From positions 1 to 16,073 of the forward strand of contig SLOR01000065.1 of NCBI GenBank assembly GCA_007132395.1: a stretch of 16,073 bases of DNA, given 5' to 3'. The notes below the pieces were generated by a model. The model saw only the letters and a list, made by a program, of their open reading frames with translations, had not been told where the DNA came from and made no database searches. Positions 1-7,300 of this stretch are shown here, piece by piece (position 1 is the stretch's first letter; each line of letters starts with the position of its first letter). The DNA comes from Bacteroidales bacterium (GTDB lineage: Bacteria > Bacteroidota > Bacteroidia > Bacteroidales > UBA7960). Position numbers and translations under genes: made by a program.

Positions 1-25
1 CATTACTTTCACGAAAAACTTCGCA

Positions 26-790
26 ATGAAGATTATTACTTACAATGTTAACGGTATCCGTTCGGCCATCAGCAAGGGATTTCTGGAATGGCTGGCAGAA
101 GAGGATGCCGATGTGGTATGTTTGCAGGAAACCAAAGCACAACCCGATCAGATTCCCTTGTTTCACTTTCTGGAACTGGGATATACCTCCTACTGGCACT
201 CGGCACAAAAAAAGGGGTACAGTGGCGTCGCAATTCTCAGTAAAATGGAGCCTGACAGGATTGAATACGGAATGGGCAATGCCGTTTACGACAATGAAGG
301 CAGAGTGTTGAGAGCAGACTTTGGCGATATTTCCTTGATGAGTCTTTATATTCCCAGCGGTTCTTCGGGTGATGGACGACAGGACTTTAAAATGCAGTTT
401 CTTGATGATTTTCTGGACTATACCCTTGAATTGAAGAAAGAGATTCCGCACCTAATCATTTGCGGAGACTATAACATATGCCATCAACCCATTGACATAC
501 ACGACCCGGTGCGCAATGCAAAGTCTTCAGGGTTTTTGCCTGAAGAAAGAGAGTGGCTTACCCGATTTATCAATTCCGGCTTTACCGACACATTCCGATA
601 CATGAATCATGCCCCCCATCAATACACCTGGTGGAGCTTTAGGGCCAATGCAAGGGCCAACAATAAAGGGTGGCGCATCGACTATAATATGGTTGCTGAC
701 CCCCTGGCGCAGAGGATACAATCTGCCCGGATTCTGTCGGATGTAGTACATTCGGACCACTGTCCCGTGGTGCTGGAAATGAAAAATTAA
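26..790 (+). CDS. xth: Exodeoxyribonuclease III (AP endonuclease, ExoA/XthA family)
   Basis: This 254-residue protein belongs to the Mg-dependent endonuclease/exonuclease/phosphatase fold and is expected to cut DNA 5' of abasic sites and trim 3' ends during base-excision repair in the cytoplasm. Family motifs appear in order: the N-terminal strand with Asn7 and Asn9, metal-binding Glu35 in LQETKA, Tyr108 in SLYIPSG, GDYN at 147-150 (Asp148 and Asn150), TWWSFR at 201-206, RIDY at 217-220, and the C-terminal SDHCPV at 243-248 carrying the catalytic Asp-His pair. The length is typical of a complete enzyme. The ATG at 26 starts directly with the first beta strand (MKIITYN), so no N-terminal sequence is missing. 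Only 25 bases lie upstream in the window, so its promoter cannot be judged. Nothing looks unusual, and confidence in the family is very high; whether the exonuclease or the AP-endonuclease activity dominates cannot be read from sequence. Confidence 0.96.
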   Translation: MKIITYNVNGIRSAISKGFLEWLAEEDADVVCLQETKAQPDQIPLFHFLELGYTSYWHSAQKKGYSGVAILSKMEPDRIEYGMGNAVYDNEGRVLRADFGDISLMSLYIPSGSSGDGRQDFKMQFLDDFLDYTLELKKEIPHLIICGDYNICHQPIDIHDPVRNAKSSGFLPEEREWLTRFINSGFTDTFRYMNHAPHQYTWWSFRANARANNKGWRIDYNMVADPLAQRIQSARILSDVVHSDHCPVVLEMKN

Positions 791-850
791 TCCCCTAATC
801 ACAAAAGGATAGTATATTTACAGATTATAGTAATCGCCACGGGAAATAAT

Positions 851-858
851 TATTTTTG
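851..858 (+). promoter_or_regulatory. Candidate -7 promoter element for the OmpA-like lipoprotein gene
   Basis: TATTTTTG matches the Bacteroidota -7 consensus TAnnTTTG. It would give a leader of about 110 bases before the ATG at 976. I see no good TTTG -33 box at the expected distance. A looser alternative sits closer to the gene at 935-945 (TACAATTTTAG), and that region is AT-rich. The remainder of the 791-975 intergenic stretch shows no other gene or clear hairpin. Confidence 0.4.
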
Positions 859-975
859 CATTGCGTTTATCCGGCAAATACAACCGGCCCGACTTATAAA
901 CGAACGTATTAGGTGCTGGTTAATGTATGCACTTTACAATTTTAGCAAGTTAGTAACCAAACGAATCACAGGCCA

Positions 976-2010
976 ATGAAGTCATCAAAAACAATCGTCG
1001 CCCTTGTGGGCATCCTGGCAATGCTTTGGGTAAGCAGTTGCGTTCCTGCCCGAAAATACGAAGACCTGCTGGAACGCAGACAAAGCTGTGAAGACCAGAA
1101 CATGGAGCTCAGAAGAGAAAATGAAGAAATGCTTACGCAGAATAACGAACTGAAAAGAATGCGCGACGACCTCAAGGAACAGGTGGAAGTGTTGCGCAAG
1201 GACACCACAGAAACCGGTATGATAAAGCGCAGGCTCGAATCAAACTACGACCGGCTGCTTAGAACCTATGAAATTCTGCTGGATCAGAATGAAAAACTGC
1301 TGGAAGGCAAAGAACTGGAAACCAACCAGATTCTTGCACGATTGCAGGAAACCCAGGAAGATTTACACAAAAGGGAAGACGAGCTCAGGAGGGCCACTGC
1401 CCAGATGGAGGAGAAAGAAAAAAACCTTAACGAACTCAACCAGCGACTCCAACTGTCGGCACAGGAACTTCAGGTTAAAGAAGCCCGTGTAAATGAGTTG
1501 GAATCCATCCTTGCCCGCCAGGACTCTACCGTGCAGGCTCTCAGAAGAACAGTCTCCAACGCGCTGCTGGGCTTTGAAGGACAGGGACTGACTGTGGAAA
1601 TCAAAAACGGAAAGGTTTACGTTTCTCTGGAAGAAAGCCTGTTGTTTGCCAGCGGAAGCACCACCGTAGACCAAAGGGGTGTAAGTGCGCTACGGGAACT
1701 GGCAAAGGTGCTGGAAAGAAACCCGGAAATTAACGTGCTTATCGAAGGCCATACCGACGATGTGCCCCTGCGACCGGGAAGTGCCATCCGCGACAACTGG
1801 GATTTGAGTGTATTGCGCGCCACAGCAATTGTGAGAATTCTGCTGCAAAACAGCCAGATTGAGCCACAGCGCCTCACAGCGGCAGGAAGAGGCGAGTTTA
1901 TGCCCATCGACCCGGCCAAAACCACCGAGGCAAGAAGGAAAAACCGCCGCACCGAAATTATTCTCACACCCAAACTCGACGATCTTTTCCAGATTATCCA
2001 GAGCAACTAA
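976..2010 (+). CDS. OmpA-family lipoprotein with long coiled coil
   Basis: This 344-residue protein is probably a peptidoglycan-binding lipoprotein of the outer membrane. A short basic N terminus and hydrophobic segment end in LWVSSC, a lipobox-like motif with Cys22 as the likely acylated residue. Residues about 28-195 are rich in Glu, Lys, Arg, Gln and Leu with heptad spacing, which I read as a long coiled coil in the periplasm. Residues about 215-335 form an OmpA C-terminal domain, with EGHTDD at 257-262, NWDLSVLRA at 274-282 and NRRTEI at 323-328. The acidic and arginine residues of this fold usually hold diaminopimelate of peptidoglycan. There is no beta-barrel domain, so it is not a classical OmpA porin. 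It resembles MotB/YiaD-type anchors in its C-terminal half. The start ATG directly precedes the signal sequence. A specific role, such as envelope tethering or a T9SS link, is not shown. It stands alone between its own promoter region and a hairpin terminator. Confidence 0.9.
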   Translation: MKSSKTIVALVGILAMLWVSSCVPARKYEDLLERRQSCEDQNMELRRENEEMLTQNNELKRMRDDLKEQVEVLRKDTTETGMIKRRLESNYDRLLRTYEILLDQNEKLLEGKELETNQILARLQETQEDLHKREDELRRATAQMEEKEKNLNELNQRLQLSAQELQVKEARVNELESILARQDSTVQALRRTVSNALLGFEGQGLTVEIKNGKVYVSLEESLLFASGSTTVDQRGVSALRELAKVLERNPEINVLIEGHTDDVPLRPGSAIRDNWDLSVLRATAIVRILLQNSQIEPQRLTAAGRGEFMPIDPAKTTEARRKNRRTEIILTPKLDDLFQIIQSN

Positions 2011-2094
2011 AACATTTTCACATAAGCGCTCATTCCACTACAACTGCGGTTGTATCGCCTTAAGCAGTTCTTCTCAGAGAATTGAACAAATAAC

Positions 2095-2150
2095 AATCGG
2101 AAAACAGGTAAATTATTTTAATGTAATTGCCGGTTTTCCGATTTGTTTTA
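2095..2150 (+). terminator. Rho-independent-type terminator after the OmpA-like gene
   Basis: AATCGGAAAAC at 2095-2105 has an exact inverted copy, GTTTTCCGATT, at 2133-2143. After one A/G mismatch the stem continues with 2107-2111 against 2127-2131, including a G-T pair, leaving a loop of about 15 bases. A T-rich run (TGTTTTATTG) follows at once. It sits about 85 bases after the lipoprotein stop codon, where a terminator is expected. It also lies just upstream of the malic enzyme -7 element, so part of it may act as an operator or overlap the -33 region. Confidence 0.7.
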
Positions 2151-2153
2151 TTG

Positions 2154-2161
2154 TATCTTTA
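2154..2161 (+). promoter_or_regulatory. Candidate -7 promoter element for the malic enzyme gene
   Basis: TATCTTTA differs from the Bacteroidota consensus TAnnTTTG only in its last base. A T-rich stretch (TTTT at 2134-2137) lies 16 bases upstream, in the rough position of a -33 box. Transcription from here would begin near 2166 and give a leader of about 20 bases before the ATG at 2187. It would exclude the in-frame TTG at 2127 as the start. Confidence 0.4.
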
Positions 2162-2186
2162 TCTCACAAACCCAAAACTTTCCCCC

Positions 2187-3656
2187 ATGAAGCGCTTAAA
2201 TTTATCCCTTGACAACTTCGAGGAGTGCTTTCCCGAAGATTTGACCCCCAACCAGAAAGCTTGTGCAAAAACCCTTTTCTACAAGTTTTTTTCTCTCAAA
2301 ATGCACAACTTTTACAAGGGGAAAATGCAAACCCTGCCCAAGGCCCCTATTTACGGATTCAACTGGTTCAACACCTGGTACACCCCGGGGGTATCTCGCA
2401 TTAGCACCAGCATCCGCGACAACAACGATGCCTCCTACGAGCTTTCCAACAGGGGCAACCTGGTTGCTGTAGTAAGCGATTCCACACGCGTGCTGGGCGA
2501 CGGCAACTGCACACCTCCCGGTGGCCTGGGCGTAATGGAAGGCAAAGCCCTGCTCATGAAATACCTGGCAGGAATCGATGCCGTGGCATTATGCATTGAC
2601 AGCCGTAATGAAAAAGGAGAACACGAAGCACAGAAAATCATCGATTTTGTAAAAATGGTGCAACCCAGTTTTGGTGCCATTAATCTTGAAGATATTTCGC
2701 AGCCCAATTGCTATCGTGTATTGGATGTTTTGCGTGAGGAATGCGACATCCCCGTGTGGCACGATGATGCCCAGGGTACAGCTTGCGTAACCCTTGCCGG
2801 GCTAATCAACGCGCTCAAGTTGGTAAACAAAAAAATAGAAGACGTAAGAATCGTTTACCTGGGTGCCGGCGCATCCAACACCAGCATTGCACGTATCGTA
2901 CACCTGGCAGGTGCCGATCCGGCAAAAGCCATCATGTTCGACTCCAAAGGAGCTTTGCATAAAGGGCGCAAAGATATTGCCTCCGACCCGCGCTTTTATC
3001 GCAAATGGGAGCTTTGCGAATCAACCAACCCCAATCAAACAGACACGATGGAGGAGGCCATTAAAGGTGCCGATGTACTGCTCTCCCTTTCTCAGCCCGG
3101 GCCCGAAATAGTTAAAAAAGGATGGATAGGGGTAATGGCTGAAAAACCTATTGTTTTTGCATGCGCCAATCCGGTTCCCGAGATTTACCCCTTCGCGGCC
3201 AAAGAAGCCGGTGCCTGGATTGTGGCTACCGGAAGAGGCGACTTCCCTAACCAGGTAAACAATTCGGTGGGATTCCCCGGAATCCTTAAAGGTGCACTAC
3301 TGGTAAAAGCCCGCAAAATTACCGACGAAATGGCCATTGCAGCGGCAAAATCCATCGCGGCTTATTCCGAAAAAAGGGGCATCCATGCGGAAAACATTAT
3401 CGCCAACATGAACGAAACGGAGGTATTCCCCCATGAAGCAGCCGATGTGGCCATGCAGGCCATAAAAGACGGAGTAGCCCGTAAAACCATTACCTGGCAG
3501 GAAGCCTACGATCAAACTATGGAGGACATCCGTCATACGCGCGAGATAACTCAGCATATGCAGGATAGCAATTTTATTGCCCCGCCACCCCAGAGCATTT
3601 TGCAGGAATCCCTCGAAGCGGCTATAAGAAAAGTACGTACCGAATCGCCACAATAA
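2187..3656 (+). CDS. Malic enzyme, short form (oxidative decarboxylation of malate to pyruvate)
   Basis: This 489-residue protein should convert malate to pyruvate and CO2 while reducing NAD or NADP, supplying pyruvate and reducing power in the cytoplasm. The N-terminal malic domain contains YTPGVSRIS at 65-73, RVLGDGNCTP at 101-110 and VMEGKALL at 116-123, with a conserved lysine. The metal-site region spans NLEDI at 166-170 and WHDDAQGTA at 191-199. The Rossmann NAD(P)-binding domain follows, with GAGASNTSIA at 226-235, and GRGDFPNQVNNSVGFPGI at 349-366 is a strong family signature. The phosphotransacetylase-like C-terminal domain of MaeB-type enzymes (about 750 residues) is absent. I chose the ATG at 2187 because an upstream in-frame TTG at 2127 lies inside the terminator stem and before the likely promoter. 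Coenzyme preference cannot be decided. It has its own promoter and precedes ruvA-sprA, an order I recall from other T9SS-bearing Bacteroidota. Confidence 0.93.
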   Translation: MKRLNLSLDNFEECFPEDLTPNQKACAKTLFYKFFSLKMHNFYKGKMQTLPKAPIYGFNWFNTWYTPGVSRISTSIRDNNDASYELSNRGNLVAVVSDSTRVLGDGNCTPPGGLGVMEGKALLMKYLAGIDAVALCIDSRNEKGEHEAQKIIDFVKMVQPSFGAINLEDISQPNCYRVLDVLREECDIPVWHDDAQGTACVTLAGLINALKLVNKKIEDVRIVYLGAGASNTSIARIVHLAGADPAKAIMFDSKGALHKGRKDIASDPRFYRKWELCESTNPNQTDTMEEAIKGADVLLSLSQPGPEIVKKGWIGVMAEKPIVFACANPVPEIYPFAAKEAGAWIVATGRGDFPNQVNNSVGFPGILKGALLVKARKITDEMAIAAAKSIAAYSEKRGIHAENIIANMNETEVFPHEAADVAMQAIKDGVARKTITWQEAYDQTMEDIRHTREITQHMQDSNFIAPPPQSILQESLEAAIRKVRTESPQ

Positions 3657-3684
3657 TAGCTACCTGCACCTTGGATTTATTTAT

Positions 3685-3692
3685 TAAATTTG
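3685..3692 (+). promoter_or_regulatory. -7 promoter element of the ruvA-sprA transcription unit
   Basis: TAAATTTG is a perfect match to the Bacteroidota TAnnTTTG element. Transcription would start near 3697, about 20 bases before the ruvA ATG at 3717. This rules out the in-frame TTG at 3690, which overlaps the element. No clear TTTG box is visible at the usual -33 distance; a TTGG at 3671-3674 is too close. No other promoter is evident before sprA, so this one may serve both genes. Confidence 0.55.
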
Positions 3693-3716
3693 CCGGTTAC
3701 TAAATTTCCCCGGCTT

Positions 3717-4307
3717 ATGATAGATTTTATTGAAGGCGACCTGGCTGAAAAAAATCCGGCCTATGTGGTGCTCAACTGCAACGGTATCGGATACCTGGTA
3801 CATATCTCTCTGAATACCTATTCCAAACTTCCGGATTCAGGAAAGGTAAAACTTCACACAAACCTTATTATCAGAGAGGATGCACATACCCTGTTTGGCT
3901 TCGCAAAAAATGAAGAAAAGACCCTGTTCAGGCACCTCATTTCCGTTAGCGGTGTGGGGCCCAATACAGCCAGGATGATACTTTCCTCCCTCACTGTGGA
4001 AGAGGTACACAATGCTATTGTGAGTAACAACGTGGGCCTGCTACAGGCCGTGAAGGGAATAGGCGGAAAGTCTGCCCAGCGCATTGTGGTGGATTTAAAG
4101 GACAAACTTGAAAAAGAGGGAGTTTTAACGGAAGAAAATTTGATTACATCAAACAATACATTAAGGGAGGAAGCGTTATCTGCTTTAGTTATGCTTGGTT
4201 ACAACAAAGCGGCAGCACAAAAAACAATCAGTCAAATTCTTAAGAAAAATAACAACGCCGATATGAGTGTTGAACAACTGATTAAAGAAGCCCTGAAGTA
4301 TTCGTAA
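3717..4307 (+). CDS. ruvA: Holliday junction branch migration complex subunit RuvA
   Basis: RuvA binds four-way DNA junctions as a tetramer and directs the RuvB motor during recombinational repair. The 196-residue product has the normal family length of about 190-200. The N-terminal OB fold covers roughly residues 1-62, beginning MIDFIEGDL and ending DAHTLFGF. Two helix-hairpin-helix motifs follow: SVSGVGPNTARMIL at 76-89 and AVKGIGGKSAQRIVVDLKDK at 111-130. After a variable linker at 131-148, the C-terminal RuvB-contacting domain runs from about 149 to 196 (EEALSALVMLGYNKAAA). The start at 3717 is preferred because the family begins at this point and because an upstream TTG at 3690 overlaps the promoter. 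The stop codon is 12 bases before sprA, so the two genes are probably cotranscribed. RuvB and RuvC are not in the window. Confidence 0.97.
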   Translation: MIDFIEGDLAEKNPAYVVLNCNGIGYLVHISLNTYSKLPDSGKVKLHTNLIIREDAHTLFGFAKNEEKTLFRHLISVSGVGPNTARMILSSLTVEEVHNAIVSNNVGLLQAVKGIGGKSAQRIVVDLKDKLEKEGVLTEENLITSNNTLREEALSALVMLGYNKAAAQKTISQILKKNNNADMSVEQLIKEALKYS

Positions 4308-4319
4308 CAATTTTGCTAA

Positions 4320-7300
4320 TTGTCTAAAAAAACTCTATTGGTGCTCAACGTCTTACAATCGTTAAAACTATATAAGGGCTCGCTGCTTCTGCTTTTTGCC
4401 ATCACCTTACCGGGAATGGATGCCATTGCTTCTGCTGAGCCCGGAACAACGAATGCACTGGCATATTCTTCCATGTTGTCCGACACCCTTCTGCAGGAAG
4501 TACAACCTGTGCCCACTACCTCACCTGCAACCCCTGCCGACTATATCTTTCAGCAACAACAACCCTCTACGTTCCGGTTAAGCAACCCGGATAATGTTAC
4601 AACCGAAATCCATTACGACCCCGATACCCGGCGCTACTACAAAGTAACAAGAGTGGGCGACCGCGTGGTGGGCAGGCCAACATACATGAGCTTCGAGGAA
4701 TACATGAGTTATGATATGGACCGCTCCCTGCGCCAATACTGGGATCAGAAGGCAAAACCCCAGGCTTTTGAAAGACAGGATGGCATCATCCCACAGATTT
4801 ACGTGGGAGGAGAAGTATTTGACCGAATCTTCGGCGGCAGCACCATCGACATAAGACCCACGGGATCTGCCGAATTGATTTTCGGAGTGCTCTCCAACAG
4901 AAGAGAAGACCCTGCCCTTGACGAAAGGAGAAGGCAAACCACCAATTTCGATTTCCAGCAGAAAATTCAGCTGGCAGTACAGGCACAGATTGGAGAAAAA
5001 ATTGAAATACAGAGTAATTATAATACCGAAGCGAGTTTCGACTTTGAAAACAAGATGAAACTGGAGTACCGGGGGCATGAGGACGAAATTTTACAGCTTA
5101 TTGAGGCCGGTGATGTTACCCTGCCCCTGCCCGGAACTCTGATTTCCGGTAACCAGGGGCTGTTTGGTTTTAAAACCCAGCTACGTTTCGGCAACACCAC
5201 GGTAACCAGCGTGTTTTCACAGCAGCGTACCGAATCCAAATCCATTGAGGTGCAGGGAGGAGCTCAAACCACAGAGTATGAATTCAAAGCTGACGACTAC
5301 GAGGAGAACCGGCACTACTTCCTGGCACAGTATTTCAGAGACAACTACGACGATGCTCTTGCCACCCTCCCCGTCATCAGCTCAAATATTATCATCAACA
5401 AGCTTGAGGTGTGGATTACCAATATAGGCGCTGCCACTGAGGATAACCGCAACATCGTGGCCTTTGCCGACCTGGGAGAGGCCGACCCCCACAATCAGGC
5501 CGTGGGAGGCAGCCCGGTGAAAGCACCTTCCAATTTTTCCAACGACATTTACGGGCTGGTTCAGAATTCTCCTGTGCGCAGCATTTCGCAAACCAACAGC
5601 TACCTGAGCCAGCACCCGGCAGGATTTTCTGCCGGAACCGATTTCGAAACCATTGAAAATGCACGTCGCCTGCGTGAAAACGAATATACTTTTAACCCAC
5701 GCCTGGGTTTTATTTCCCTAAACCAGACTGTAAGCCCCGACCATGTGCTGGCAGTGGCCTTTGAATACACCATTATCGGCGATACCACCACCTACCGTGT
5801 GGGGGAATTCTCCAACCAGGTATCGGCTCCCGGCTCGCTCATCGTAAAACTGCTCAAAAGCACCGCAGTAGACACCAGGCTCCCCATTTGGGATCTGATG
5901 ATGAAAAACGTGTACAGCATTGGTGCTTTCCAGGTTAACCGACAGGACTTCCGCCTTAATATTCTTTACGAAGATGAAGAGCTGGGCGTGCCCATTGGAT
6001 TTTTGAATGAAGGCCCCGTGGAAGGCATGCCTCTCATCAGGGTAATGGGCCTGGACAGGCTTAACACACAGTTGGACCCCGTGCCCGACGGGGTGTTTGA
6101 CTTTGTGGATAATGCCGCTACACAAGGAGGTACCATACAGTCTTCCAACGGTAGAATCTATTTCCCCGTAGTGGAACCTTTTGGCTCGCACCTGCGCAAA
6201 ATGTTGATAGACCCTGAGCTGGGCGACAAGTATGCCTTCGACTCCCTATACACCACTACCAAGTACAGGGCACAACAGTTCCCCGAAAAAAACCGCTTTA
6301 TCCTTGAAGGACGCTATAAGTCGGCTTCAGGCTCTGAAATACCTCTCAACGCCATCAATATCCCCCCCGGTTCTGTGGTAGTTACCGCCGGTGGTGTTCC
6401 CCTTACGGAAAATGTGGATTATACCGTTGACTATACCCTTGGACGGGTTAGAATTATCAATGAGGGGATTCTCAACTCCGGCACACCCATCCGTATTTCG
6501 CTGGAAAGCTCCAGCCTTTTCAACATCCAGACCAAAACCCTCATGGGTACGCATGTTGACCACCGGGTGAATGAAAACCTGAGCATTGGAGGTACAATAA
6601 TGCGGTTATCAGAAAGACCCCTCACCCAGAAAGTAAACTATGGCGACGAACCCATTGCCAATACCATATGGGGGCTCAATACAACTTACCAGACGGAGTC
6701 GCTCTTCCTTACACGAATGCTCGACAGGCTACCATTTTACTCTTCCACAACACCTTCGCGCATTACCTTCATCGGCGAATTTGCCCACCTGATTCCGGGG
6801 CACTCGCGACTGATTGGAAGTGCGGGCACAGCTTATATCGACGACTTTGAGGGTAGCAAATCGTCCATCGATTTGAAAAACGTGCACTCATGGTCTATTG
6901 CCAGTACTCCGCAGCATCAGACACAGCCGGGGATGTTTCCCGAAGCAGCACCCGGAACCGGATTGGCATTTCGTTTCAACAACGCCCGACTGGCATGGTA
7001 TATCATCGACCGCTTATTCTGGGACAACAACAACCTTACCCCGGGCCATATCCGCGGCGACTCCGAGCAGCAATCCAACCACTACGTGCGCGAGGTGCGG
7101 GAAAACGAACTGTGGCCCAACAAGGACAATCCCACCGGCATCCCTTCTTCCATTCCCGTGCTCAACCTGGCATTTTATCCCAGCGAAAGGGGTATGTATA
7201 ACTACGACACCCGCCCCTCGGCCTACAGCAGCGGAATGGCTCAGGATGGCTCACTCATAAACCCGGCCAGCCGCTGGGGTGGAATCATGCGCCCCATACA

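Noticed and set aside
1617..2006. A 129-codon minus-strand frame over the OmpA domain
   Set aside because: The plus-strand frame carries a clear OmpA C-terminal domain, and the antisense product has no recognisable motif.
2127..2186. An extended N terminus for the malic enzyme from TTG at 2127
   Set aside because: The added sequence (MPVFRFVLLYLYL) looks like a membrane segment, but the DNA there is a terminator stem and promoter region, and malic enzymes are cytoplasmic.
4578..5078. A 166-codon open frame on the minus strand inside sprA
   Set aside because: It lies wholly within the strongly supported sprA frame, shows no recognisable domain, and its composition is that of an antisense frame. 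Similar shadows at 5718-6191, 10014-10493 and 7539-7817 were rejected for the same reason.
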